Source of the DNA: CAZOZP01 sp964584325
GTDB taxonomy: Bacteria; Bacteroidota; Ignavibacteria; Ignavibacteriales; Melioribacteraceae
Assembly: GCA_964584325.1 (NCBI GenBank)
Contig: CAZOZP010000025.1
Coordinates: forward strand, 1 to 47,496
Length of the DNA stretch: 47,496 nt
Direction: 5' to 3'
The position numbers and the translations under genes were made by a program. Positions within the stretch are counted from its first letter, which is position 1. Every line of letters starts with the position of its first letter. This document shows, piece after piece, positions 17,912 through 26,470 of this stretch. The notes below the pieces were generated by a model. That model saw only the letters and a program-made list of their open reading frames with translations, did not search any database and was not told where the DNA came from.

Positions 17912-19747
17912 ATGAAAAATAATATTTTCTTTTACACAGTGTTTACTTTACAATTAGTGTGCCATCCTATGTTTAATTATATTTTTGCACAGGATGAGTT
18001 TGTTCCGCAGTGGGCTAAGGAAGTTGTCTGGTATCAGATATTCCCTGACAGATTTTATAACGGCGACAAGCTTAATGATCCTGATATTGAATCCCTAAAG
18101 GGTGCTTATCCGCATAATATTGAAACTACCTGGCAGGTACATCCATGGAATTCAGACTGGTATGAGCTTCAGGAATATGAAAAAGAAAACGGAAAAGATA
18201 TCTGGACAAATATTCAGAGAAGACGTTTCGGAGGAGATCTTCAGGGAATTATCGACAAACTTGATTATCTTTCTGAACTTGGAATTTCAGCAGTTTACCT
18301 GAATCCGATTTTCACTGCTCCTTCTCTCCATAAGTATGATGGTGCTACTTATCATCATGTTGATCCGCATTTCGGCCCGGATCCTGCCGGTGATAAGGAG
18401 ATAATCAGGAATGAGAATCCGCTTGATCCATCAACCTGGGTGTGGACTTCCGCAGATAAGCTCTTTCTGAAATTGATTGATGAAATGCACAAACGCAATA
18501 TAAGGATTATTATTGACGGAGTATTTAACCATTCAGGAATTAACTGTTTCGCATTCCAGGACTTGCTGGTAAATCAGGAAAACTCGCCTTATAAAGATTG
18601 GTACACTGTTAAATCCTTTGAAAATAAAGAAAAAGGCATTCCGTTTGAGTATGAGGGCTGGTTCGGAGTAAAAGAATTACCGGAATGGAGAGAGGATCAA
18701 AACGGATTAGTGGAAGGTCCGAAAAACTATATATTTAACATAACGAAAAGATGGATGGACCCGGACGGCGATGGAAATCCGGCTGACGGAATTGACGGAT
18801 GGAGGCTGGATGTTGCTTTCTGTGTCGGACATCCTTTCTGGAAAGACTGGCGTAAATTCCTCAAAGCAATAAATCCGGATGCATACATTACTGCAGAAAT
18901 TGTCGATAAAATTGAAGCAAATGAGCCTTATCTTAGAGGTGATGAATTCGATGCGGTTATGAATTATAACTTCCTTTTTATATGTGCTGAATATTTTATT
19001 CAGAAAAAGGATAAAATTACAGTGTCTCAATTTGATACTTTATTGAAACAGCTTCGTGAAGCATTCCCCAAAGGTGTAAGCGAGGTTATGCAAAACCTTC
19101 TCGACAGCCACGATACAAACAGGCTCCTTTCTTTCATTAAAAACGGCGATATCCACAATATAAGAGATTGGGGGAAATTCTTTGAGAAAACTCAGGTTGG
19201 TTCAGGTTCAGGATACGACTTCTCAAAACCGGGAGATGAGGAAAGAAAGATACAGAAGCTTATGGCATTAATGCAGTTAACATATATAGGCGCGCCTATG
19301 ATTTATTATGGTGATGAAGCCGGAATGTGGGGCGGAAATGATCCCGACTGCCGTAAGCCGATGCTTTGGCCGGAATTTCAATATGATGATGAAACTTTTG
19401 CTCCGGACCAATCAAAGATTACTGCATCAAAGGTTGAATTTGACAGAGATTTGTTCGAGTATTATAAAAAACTGATATCTATAAGAAATTCTTCCGAGGC
19501 ATTAAGGAAAGGCTCTTATAAAACACTGGATGCCTGCACTGAAAAAGATATTTTCGTTTTTGAAAGAGAATCAGGCAATGAAAAATTAATAATTATACTA
19601 AATAACAGCAATTCAATGGCAGAATATGAATTGCCGGCCGGTTCGGATATGATGGATTTAGTTACCGGCGATAACTTTATCAATACAAATGGAAAGGTAA
19701 ATTTTACCGTTTCAGGAAAAACCGGTAGAATAATCTCCTCTAAATAA
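17912..19747 (+). CDS. Secreted GH13 alpha-amylase family glycoside hydrolase
   Basis: The 611-residue enzyme has a signal peptide (about 1-26, ending FNYIFAQ) and a GH13 catalytic barrel. The four conserved regions are visible: DGVFNHSG (about 202), GWRLDVAF with the nucleophile Asp (about 297), the general acid Glu in ITAEIVD (about 328), and LLDSHDTNRL (about 398). A carboxy-terminal beta domain follows. WYQIFPDRFYNGD and FGGDLQGI are typical of neopullulanase/cyclomaltodextrinase-like members, so it probably cleaves alpha-1,4 glucans or maltodextrins in the periplasm or outside. The exact specificity cannot be read. A strong terminator follows directly, so it is probably a single-gene unit. 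Confidence 0.93.
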   Translation: MKNNIFFYTVFTLQLVCHPMFNYIFAQDEFVPQWAKEVVWYQIFPDRFYNGDKLNDPDIESLKGAYPHNIETTWQVHPWNSDWYELQEYEKENGKDIWTNIQRRRFGGDLQGIIDKLDYLSELGISAVYLNPIFTAPSLHKYDGATYHHVDPHFGPDPAGDKEIIRNENPLDPSTWVWTSADKLFLKLIDEMHKRNIRIIIDGVFNHSGINCFAFQDLLVNQENSPYKDWYTVKSFENKEKGIPFEYEGWFGVKELPEWREDQNGLVEGPKNYIFNITKRWMDPDGDGNPADGIDGWRLDVAFCVGHPFWKDWRKFLKAINPDAYITAEIVDKIEANEPYLRGDEFDAVMNYNFLFICAEYFIQKKDKITVSQFDTLLKQLREAFPKGVSEVMQNLLDSHDTNRLLSFIKNGDIHNIRDWGKFFEKTQVGSGSGYDFSKPGDEERKIQKLMALMQLTYIGAPMIYYGDEAGMWGGNDPDCRKPMLWPEFQYDDETFAPDQSKITASKVEFDRDLFEYYKKLISIRNSSEALRKGSYKTLDACTEKDIFVFERESGNEKLIIILNNSNSMAEYELPAGSDMMDLVTGDNFINTNGKVNFTVSGKTGRIISSK

Positions 19748-19755
19748 ATTCTCAT

Positions 19756-19786
19756 TTAAGGCTGCGGATCCTCCCCGCAGCCTTAA
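19756..19786 (+). terminator. Strong hairpin terminator after the GH13 gene
   Basis: A perfect 12-bp stem (TTAAGGCTGCGG paired with CCGCAGCCTTAA) with a 7-base loop begins 9 bp after the stop codon. The T tract is weak, but the stem is very stable and well placed. Confidence 0.75.
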
Positions 19787-19925
19787 TTCATAAATACCGG
19801 CAAATCAGAATCATGATTTTTCTCCTTTTTTCCAATCTGCTGACGCACTTTTCCGATTTACGATTTATATGCTTCAGGTTTTTATTATTTTAGCATTAAC
19901 CATTTTTAAAGAAAGGATACTTTAT

Positions 19926-21713
19926 ATGAGGTATGTTGCTGCACTTGTTTCAATTATGTTTTTTACTGTTATTTCATACCCATGCACAAATTTTATTGTA
20001 ACAAAAGGCGCCAGTTCAGACGGGTCTGTGTTTGTTTCTTATACGGCCGATTCATACGGATTATACGGTGAGCTTTATCACTACCCTGCCGCTGTTTATC
20101 CGGCAGATGCAATGCTCGAAATTCATGAATGGGATACCGGAAAATTCCTCGGGAAAATTCCGCAAGCCGCCAGAACCTATAATGTTGTTGGAAATATGAA
20201 TGAATACCAGGTTGTAATCGGAGAAACAACATTCGGTGGAAGGGAAGAACTCCGTGATAAAACCGGATTAATAGATTACGGAAGCTTGATGTATATTGCG
20301 CTCCAGCGCTCTAAAAGTGCCAGAGAAGCTATTTCCGTTATTACTTCGTTGGTAAATGAACACGGCTATTACAGTTCGGGAGAGTCCTTTTCAATTGCTG
20401 ATACAGAAGAAGCCTGGATAATGGAAATGATTGGGAAGGGAACAGGAAACAAGGGCGCGGTTTGGGTTGCCGTAAGAATTCCTGACGGATATATTTCCGC
20501 TCACGCAAATCAGGCAAGAATCACAACATTTCCTTTAAACGACAAGAATAATTGTATTTATTCTCCTGATGTAATTTCTTTTGCAAGAGAGAAAGGATAT
20601 TTCAATGGCAAGGATTCCGAATTTAGTTTTTCTGATGCTTATGCACCACTCGATTTCGGTGCTGTAAGATTCTGTGATGCAAGAGTATGGTCTCTATTCA
20701 GAAGAAGCAACCCTGGAATGGAAAATTTTGACTGCTACATAAACGGAACCTGTTCAGACAGACTTCCTTTATATATTAAGCCTGAAAAGAAGCTTTCAGT
20801 TCAGGATGTAATGAGCCTGATGAGAGATCATTACGAGGGAACAAGTCTGGATATGACTAAAGGTGTTGCGGCCGGATACTATGGAATGCCTTACCGCTGG
20901 CGTCCGCTTGTTTGGGAGTATGAGGGCAAGAGTTATTTTCACGAAAGACCTATTTCAACTCCCCAAACGGGCTTCTCTTTTGTATCCCAAGCCAGAGGCA
21001 GCCTTCCGAGGGAAATAGGAGGAATATTATGGTTCGGAGTTGACGATTCTTATATGACTGTTTATTCCCCTATGTACTCTTCAATTACGAAGGTGCCGCA
21101 TAATTTTGCAAAAGGTGTAGCAAGTTATTCGTCATTTTCATGGGATTCTGCCTTCTGGGTTTTTAACTTTGTATCAAATTTTGCTTATCCGCGATACTCT
21201 ATAATTATAGATGATATTAAGAAAGAACAATACAGAATTGAAGGCGAGTATATTGCAAGTACAGCTTCTGCCGATGAAACTGCAGCAGCATTACTAAAAA
21301 TTTCCAAGGGTCAGGCTGTTGAATACCTCACCCGTTTTTCCTGTGACGCGGGCGCAAATACACACAATCAATGGAAGAAATTAGGCGAAAACCTGATTCT
21401 TAAATATATTGACGGAGTAGTTAAAGATGAAAACTCAAAACCGAAAAGTCCGGGTTATTCAGAAGAGTTCAGGAAAATGATTGTAACCGAACAAGGTGAG
21501 AACATAATGATGAGAAAACTTCCGGGCGAAGAATCTGAATTTGATGTTACAATAAAAAAGGCTGAACAATTATTAAAGGATAAGAAGTATCAGGAATCTT
21601 TTGAAGCATTCAGAAAAGCCCTCTCATTGAATCCTGAATCGGAAGCAGCGAAAAAGATGACCGAAAAGCTGGAAAAAGCATTGTCCGGCATTGAAACTAT
21701 AATAAATAACTAA
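19926..21713 (+). CDS. C69-family dipeptidase with a TPR-like tail
   Basis: The protein starts with a signal peptide ending before Cys in ISYPCTNFIVTKGASSDG. In the C69 family this cysteine becomes the amino-terminal nucleophile after processing. GETTFGGR, a conserved C69 segment, and IADTEEAWIMEM and YISAHANQARI follow. The enzyme should cleave dipeptides in the periplasm. The frame opens at 19869, but the ATG at 19926 is preceded by AAGAAAGGA and begins a proper signal peptide, so it is the better start. The last 55 residues (AEQLLKDKKYQESFEAFRKA and beyond) form a TPR-like helical pair that a minimal C69 peptidase does not need. Confidence 0.9.
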   Translation: MRYVAALVSIMFFTVISYPCTNFIVTKGASSDGSVFVSYTADSYGLYGELYHYPAAVYPADAMLEIHEWDTGKFLGKIPQAARTYNVVGNMNEYQVVIGETTFGGREELRDKTGLIDYGSLMYIALQRSKSAREAISVITSLVNEHGYYSSGESFSIADTEEAWIMEMIGKGTGNKGAVWVAVRIPDGYISAHANQARITTFPLNDKNNCIYSPDVISFAREKGYFNGKDSEFSFSDAYAPLDFGAVRFCDARVWSLFRRSNPGMENFDCYINGTCSDRLPLYIKPEKKLSVQDVMSLMRDHYEGTSLDMTKGVAAGYYGMPYRWRPLVWEYEGKSYFHERPISTPQTGFSFVSQARGSLPREIGGILWFGVDDSYMTVYSPMYSSITKVPHNFAKGVASYSSFSWDSAFWVFNFVSNFAYPRYSIIIDDIKKEQYRIEGEYIASTASADETAAALLKISKGQAVEYLTRFSCDAGANTHNQWKKLGENLILKYIDGVVKDENSKPKSPGYSEEFRKMIVTEQGENIMMRKLPGEESEFDVTIKKAEQLLKDKKYQESFEAFRKALSLNPESEAAKKMTEKLEKALSGIETIINN

Positions 21714-21726
21714 TACCGGAATAACT

Positions 21727-22908
21727 ATGTTTGATTATCAGGATAAAAAAATATTTTTTGCGCAGGTTACAGGAAAAATGGAAGAATTTGCTGCAGAAGA
21801 AATTTCTGAACTTGGAGCAAAGAATATTACACCTGCTTACAAGGGATTGTATTTTCATGCAGAGATTAAAGATATTTACAGAATTGTCTATAATTCACGA
21901 ATTATATCCAGAGTGCTTGCACCTCTTACATCATTTTACTGCGTAAACGCCAAATCGCTTACTAAAGAGGCTATGAAAATTTCCTGGGAGGATATTTTTT
22001 CTCCTGAAAAAACTTTTGCAATTACTGCTTCTGTTGCCAACAGCAAAATCACTAACTCTCTTTATGCATCACAATGCTTAAAAGACGGTATTGCGGATTA
22101 TTTCAGAGAAAAAACCGGGAAACGCCCTAATGTGGAAACTGATAATCCTGATGTTAGAATTAATCTATATATATTTGAAGATAGAGCAGTTATAAGTCTT
22201 GACCTCTCCGGAGAATCATTGCATAAAAGAGGTTACAGACTTCTGGCTGGCGAGGCTCCGATGCAGGAAACTCTTGCTGCGGCAATAATCAGAATAAGCG
22301 GATGGAACGGAGAAAATCCATTATGGGATTGTATGTGCGGGAGCGGGACTATCCTCTGTGAGGCGCTAATGCATTATTGCAGAATACCTGCACAATACTT
22401 ACGGAAAAAGTTCGGATTCTTTAATCTTCAGGAATATAATGCCGAGGAATGGGAATCACTTAAATCGCAATACGATTCTAAGATAAGACCACTGCCATCA
22501 GGTTTAATTTTTGGAAGCGATAAATCCGGCGAGGCTGTTAAAACATCGAGAGATAATCTCTCAAGACTTCCTTTCTCAGATTCTGTTAAAATAAGCAAGC
22601 TGTTTTTCCAGGAAAAAGAAAAGTTCGAAAACGGTACAATAATTACCAACCCTCCTTTTGCAATACGAATTGGCAAAATAGAGGACGTAAAGGAATTATA
22701 CTCGGATATCGGAGATTTCCTTAAGCAGAAATGCACGGGAACAAATGCGTTTATCTATATGGGCGATACTTCTCTTCGTAAAAGCATTGGATTAAAAACA
22801 TCCAGAAGAATCCATATTGATAACGGGAAGCTTGAAGGAGTTCTTGTAAAAATTGAAAGTTATTCAGGGTCAAAGAAGAAATTCTATGATGATGAAAAGC
22901 CGGAATAA
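21727..22908 (+). CDS. THUMP-domain class I SAM-dependent RNA methyltransferase (RlmL-like)
   Basis: The 393-residue protein has an amino-terminal ferredoxin-like/THUMP region (about 10-165). A Rossmann methyltransferase domain follows with DCMCGSGTILCEAL (SAM binding), IFGSDKSGEAV and the catalytic TNPPFAIRIG. This is the layout of 23S rRNA guanine-N2 methyltransferases of the RlmL/YpsC type. NPPF methylates an exocyclic amine. The precise RNA target is inferred only from the family. The gene begins 13 bp after the C69 peptidase stop and may be cotranscribed with it. Confidence 0.9.
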   Translation: MFDYQDKKIFFAQVTGKMEEFAAEEISELGAKNITPAYKGLYFHAEIKDIYRIVYNSRIISRVLAPLTSFYCVNAKSLTKEAMKISWEDIFSPEKTFAITASVANSKITNSLYASQCLKDGIADYFREKTGKRPNVETDNPDVRINLYIFEDRAVISLDLSGESLHKRGYRLLAGEAPMQETLAAAIIRISGWNGENPLWDCMCGSGTILCEALMHYCRIPAQYLRKKFGFFNLQEYNAEEWESLKSQYDSKIRPLPSGLIFGSDKSGEAVKTSRDNLSRLPFSDSVKISKLFFQEKEKFENGTIITNPPFAIRIGKIEDVKELYSDIGDFLKQKCTGTNAFIYMGDTSLRKSIGLKTSRRIHIDNGKLEGVLVKIESYSGSKKKFYDDEKPE

Positions 22909-22922
22909 ATTCTCCGGCTTTT
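22895..22922. terminator. Bidirectional terminator overlapping the methyltransferase stop codon
   Basis: AAAAGCCGGA pairs perfectly with TCCGGCTTTT around an 8-base loop that includes most of the stop codon. The A and T runs at both ends make it work for the methyltransferase gene (plus) and for fmdB (minus), which end tail to tail here. Confidence 0.8.
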
Positions 22923-22944
22923 CGCAATAGTATTATACAAGATA

Positions 22945-23187
22945 TCAATGTTTTCCGCAATTGCCCGAGGAACAGCAGCTTCCTGATACTCCCGGATCGC
23001 AAGAACCGTTATGGCAGCCGTACACTCCGGAAATATTCGTTACTTTTGCACTGAATCCGGAAAGAAGTTTTGTGATATCCTTTGAATTGCATTCGGGACA
23101 ATTAACTTCATCAATTTTTGTAACTGTTTTATGAAATACCTCAAATCGTTTTTGACAGGTATTACATTTGTATTCATAGACCGGCAT
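22945..23187 (-). CDS. FmdB-family zinc ribbon protein
   Basis: This 80-residue protein starts MPVYEYKCNTCQKRFEVFH and continues VNCPECNSKDITKLLSGF, the CxxC-CxxC zinc ribbon of the FmdB regulatory protein family. The tail is rich in Cys and Gly (GCHNGSCDPGVSGSCCSSGN), which is common in the family and may bind metal. Its function is unknown. It follows the FAH gene by 8 bp on the same strand. Confidence 0.92.
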   Translation of the reverse strand: MPVYEYKCNTCQKRFEVFHKTVTKIDEVNCPECNSKDITKLLSGFSAKVTNISGVYGCHNGSCDPGVSGSCCSSGNCGKH

Positions 23188-23195
23188 AATAATCC

Positions 23196-23849
23196 TTAAA
23201 TTATTTTTGTTTCAATTGATGCAATATTTTCTATTTCAGCGGTAATTATATCACCTCTCTTAACGCTGCCGACACCCGAAGGTGTGCCGGTAAAAATCAG
23301 ATCGCCCGGCTCGAGTTTCATAACCGAAGAGATATTAGAGATAAGCTCAGCAGCACTAAAAATCATTTTATCCAAAGTAGAATTCTGTCTGATATTTCCG
23401 TTAACCGAAAGTGTGATTTTTTCTTTGCCTTTAAGCTTGTATTCTCCTGAAGAAACAAAATCAGACAGCACACCTGAGGTATCAAAACATTTCGAAACAG
23501 TCCACGGATGCCCTTTTTTCTTTAATGCATCCTGAACATCCCGCAAAGTCATATCCAAACCAATCGCATAACCTGCAACAGCACTTTCTGCCTCCTGAAT
23601 ATCGGCATCTTTAAGAAAACTTCCGATCAAAAGAACTAATTCTGCTTCATGGTGAAGTTCGTTACCGAAGGAAGGGAAAATGATGTTATCTCCTGAAAAT
23701 ATAAAAGCAGATGCGGGTTTAAGAAAAAGTATGGGGGCTTCAGGAATATCATTTCCGAGTTCTTTTGCGTGTTCGGCATAATTCCTGCCAACACAGACAA
23801 TCTTCCCGATTTCTGTTTCATTTCCGTTATTAAATCTAATTTTCTTCAT
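23196..23849 (-). CDS. Fumarylacetoacetate hydrolase family protein
   Basis: The 217-residue protein has the FAH catalytic fold. Visible motifs are VGRNYAEHAKELGN, the metal ligands in HHEAELVLLIG, GYAIGLDMTLRDVQ, and FTGTPSGVG near the end. The short length matches acylpyruvase/YcgM-like members, which hydrolyse acylpyruvates or decarboxylate oxaloacetate. The substrate is not determinable from sequence. It is 28 bp downstream of the secreted amidotransferase-like gene and probably in one transcript with fmdB. Confidence 0.9.
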   Translation of the reverse strand: MKKIRFNNGNETEIGKIVCVGRNYAEHAKELGNDIPEAPILFLKPASAFIFSGDNIIFPSFGNELHHEAELVLLIGSFLKDADIQEAESAVAGYAIGLDMTLRDVQDALKKKGHPWTVSKCFDTSGVLSDFVSSGEYKLKGKEKITLSVNGNIRQNSTLDKMIFSAAELISNISSVMKLEPGDLIFTGTPSGVGSVKRGDIITAEIENIASIETKII

Positions 23850-23877
23850 ATAGTATTGCCGTTATATTCTTAATGAA

Positions 23878-25134
23878 TCAGGTTTTTTGTTCTTTACTTT
23901 TTGCCGCCGGGAATAGAATATTATTTAATATCAGTCTGTAACCCGGTGAATTTTTGTAAAGAGAAAGATCCGTATGCGGGTCGTGAACAAAATGCTGATA
24001 ATCTTCCGGATCGTGACCTCCGTAAAAAGTGAATGTTCCTCTTCCGAAATTTCCGTGCAAGTATTTTACTTGTCCCATATCCGGCCTTTCTCCTAAGATT
24101 ATCACTGATTTCTTAATCAGCGATTTTCTGAACATAGTTGTTTGTCCCATAAATCCGCGTATCACATTAGCGTGATTTTGAGTCAGCATACAGGGAACGG
24201 GATCATATTTTGCCGAGAAATCAAACAGTGTAAAATAATCATTCTGTGCATTGCCGATTTCAGCAGGAGCAATATCAATATCGGAATATTCATATATATA
24301 TGGATTCATTTCCAGTTTGAAATCTCTGAAGGCAAATGTCCGGTTAAAATCCAGTTTCTTTGCGGCATCCGGATCAGGGGCATCACCGTCATACATCCTG
24401 TCAACAATATCGGTGTCCAGCGCAGCCAAAGCAATATCATAAGTATCTGTTGCCGCGCACATCGCGAAAAGGAAACCACCGGCAGAAACATATTCTCTTA
24501 TAGCCGCAACAACAGCTTTTTCCATATCAGAAACCTTCCTGTAGCCAAGTTTCCCGGCTTGGTTTTCATATAATGCCTGTTGTTCAATGTACCAGTTTTC
24601 ATAACTGTGGTTTGAATAGAATTTACCGTACTGTCCGGTGAAATCTTCATGAAAAAGGTGCAGCCAGTCATATTTGGAAAGATTTCCTTCAAGAATTTCT
24701 GCCACCCAGATTTTATCATATTCAACACCGGCATATTCAAGTGCCAGAAGTACTGCATCATCCCAAGGCTTGAAACCGGGTGGAACGTAAACAGCAATTT
24801 TCGGAGCTTTCTCCAATCTTACAAGATCCATATTCTGATCGTCGCTTTGAACCAATGCATAAATATTTACAGCTTCAGAAGCGGAAATAACAGAAAATGC
24901 AACACCCTGAAGTCTGCATTTCAATTCGATATCCGCATCATAATCTGTCATAAAAGAACCGCCTTTATAATTAAGCAGCCAATCCGACTTTAGTCCGTTC
25001 TGCAGGGCATTGAAAACAATTCCGTAAGCCTTCAGGTGATCGGTTTGGGAAAGGTCCATCTGTATTAACAGTTTATTTTGAGCAAAAACCGTTAATCCGA
25101 GAAAAACTAAAGACATAAAAATTCTTTTTATCAT
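23878..25134 (-). CDS. Secreted class I glutamine amidotransferase-like protein of unknown function
   Basis: The 418-residue protein has a signal peptide (about 1-19, MIKRIFMSLVFLGLTVFAQ). KIAVYVPPGFKPWDDAV begins an alpha/beta region that resembles the class I amidotransferase-like/ThuA fold, with YVSAGGFLFAMCAATDTYD as a possible nucleophile-elbow cysteine. MLTQNH and FTFYGGHDPED are conserved-looking His-rich segments. Similar secreted proteins are sometimes named asparagine synthetase B, but no asparagine synthase signature (amino-terminal Cys2 glutaminase, SGGLDS) is present. I do not assign a reaction. It lies between the clpX terminator and the FAH gene. Confidence 0.65.
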   Translation of the reverse strand: MIKRIFMSLVFLGLTVFAQNKLLIQMDLSQTDHLKAYGIVFNALQNGLKSDWLLNYKGGSFMTDYDADIELKCRLQGVAFSVISASEAVNIYALVQSDDQNMDLVRLEKAPKIAVYVPPGFKPWDDAVLLALEYAGVEYDKIWVAEILEGNLSKYDWLHLFHEDFTGQYGKFYSNHSYENWYIEQQALYENQAGKLGYRKVSDMEKAVVAAIREYVSAGGFLFAMCAATDTYDIALAALDTDIVDRMYDGDAPDPDAAKKLDFNRTFAFRDFKLEMNPYIYEYSDIDIAPAEIGNAQNDYFTLFDFSAKYDPVPCMLTQNHANVIRGFMGQTTMFRKSLIKKSVIILGERPDMGQVKYLHGNFGRGTFTFYGGHDPEDYQHFVHDPHTDLSLYKNSPGYRLILNNILFPAAKSKEQKT

Positions 25135-25146
25135 CTTTGAACCAAT

Positions 25147-25185
25147 AAAAAAGGCTGTTCTCTGAAGAAGATTCAGGAAACAGCC
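25147..25185 (-). terminator. Intrinsic terminator after clpX
   Basis: Read on the minus strand, GGCTGTT pairs with AACAGCC, an inner CTGAA/TTCAG pair extends the stem, and a run of six to seven T follows. It lies 23 bp after the clpX stop and separates clpX from the next gene. Confidence 0.85.
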
Positions 25186-25207
25186 CGATTAAATTATTCT
25201 GCCTTTA

Positions 25208-26461
25208 TCAGGCTGTCTTTCTTTCAGCTTCTATGTAAACAGGCTTTTCACCTTTTTCCACAGAATCGGCTGTAATAACTACTTTGCCGATTTCAGACAT
25301 TCCCGGAAGTTCATACATTATATCTATGAGCATTCCTTCAACAATTGAACGAAGTGCCCTTGCTCCTGTTTTTCTGGCAAGAGCCTTTTTAACTATTGCT
25401 TCCAGAGCAAACGGGTCAAATTCCAATTGTACACCTTCCATCTGGAATAATTTTTTATATTGCTTTGTAATGGCGTTCTTGGGTTCAGTAAGAATATTTT
25501 TCATTGCTTCCTCATTAAGCGCATTGAGAGGAGCAATCATAGGAATTCTTCCTATAAGTTCAGGAATGAGTCCGAATTTGAGAAGATCATCCGGCTGAAC
25601 CATTTGAATCATTTCATCATTTTCTATTTTTGCTGTTTCATTTTCCCTGCTGAATCCCATAACATTTTTATTAAGTCTTGAACCGATAATATTGTGAATA
25701 CCTTCAAATGCTCCGCCAAGAATAAAAAGAATATTTTTGGTATTAACATTTATCAGACTTTGTTCAGGATGTTTTCTGCCTCCTTTAGGCGGAACTCCGG
25801 CTACTGTTCCTTCAAGTATTTTAAGAAGCGCTTGCTGAACTCCCTCGCCTGAAACATCTCTTGTAATTGAAACACTTTCGCTCTTTCTGGCAATTTTATC
25901 AATTTCATCAATATATATAATTCCTTTCTGAGCCTTCTCAAGATTATAATCTGCTGCCTGCAGAAGTCTTACGAGAACAGATTCAACATCATCACCTACA
26001 TAACCGGCTTCGGTAAGAGTTGTTGCATCGGCAATTGCAAATGGCACATCAAGAATTCGGGCCAAAGTCTGTGCAATAAGTGTTTTGCCTACGCCGGTAG
26101 GACCAATAAGAAGTATATTGCTTTTTTCTATTTCAACATCATCAAGTTCAAAAAATGAATTTGCCTGATTAATTCTTTTGTAATGATTGTAAACAGCAAC
26201 GGAAATAATTTTCTTTGCCCTATCCTGTCCTATAACATATTCATCAAGATTTCTTTTTAGCGATTCGGGTGTATGAGTTTTGAATTTATCTCCGCCGGAA
26301 GCATTAAATGCGGCCAGATTATTCTTCAAAATGTCAACGCTTGTTTTAATACAAATATCGCAGATAAATACATCAGGCCCGGCAACCATACTTGCTACTT
26401 CTGAGCCGTACCTTCCGCAGAACGAACATCTTATATCATTTGTGTTGTTTTTACTTTTCAT
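25208..26461 (-). CDS. clpX: ATP-dependent Clp protease ATP-binding subunit ClpX
   Basis: The 417-residue protein is a full-length ClpX. It has the zinc-binding domain (CSFCGRYG, then CDICIK), Walker A GPTGVGKT, the pore loop GYVGDDVES, Walker B GIIYIDEIDKIA, the RKH-type segment GGRKHPEQS, and the sensor 2 motif TGARALRSI. It unfolds tagged substrates and feeds them to ClpP in the cytoplasm. No clpP is next to it; the upstream neighbour, 9 bp away, encodes a TPR protein. Confidence 0.98.
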   Translation of the reverse strand: MKSKNNTNDIRCSFCGRYGSEVASMVAGPDVFICDICIKTSVDILKNNLAAFNASGGDKFKTHTPESLKRNLDEYVIGQDRAKKIISVAVYNHYKRINQANSFFELDDVEIEKSNILLIGPTGVGKTLIAQTLARILDVPFAIADATTLTEAGYVGDDVESVLVRLLQAADYNLEKAQKGIIYIDEIDKIARKSESVSITRDVSGEGVQQALLKILEGTVAGVPPKGGRKHPEQSLINVNTKNILFILGGAFEGIHNIIGSRLNKNVMGFSRENETAKIENDEMIQMVQPDDLLKFGLIPELIGRIPMIAPLNALNEEAMKNILTEPKNAITKQYKKLFQMEGVQLEFDPFALEAIVKKALARKTGARALRSIVEGMLIDIMYELPGMSEIGKVVITADSVEKGEKPVYIEAERKTA

Positions 26462-26470
26462 TAAAGATAC

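Noticed and set aside
23878..25134. Asparagine synthetase B
   Set aside because: The name is sometimes attached to similar proteins, but there is no glutaminase Cys2 or SGGLDS synthetase motif, and the protein has a signal peptide.
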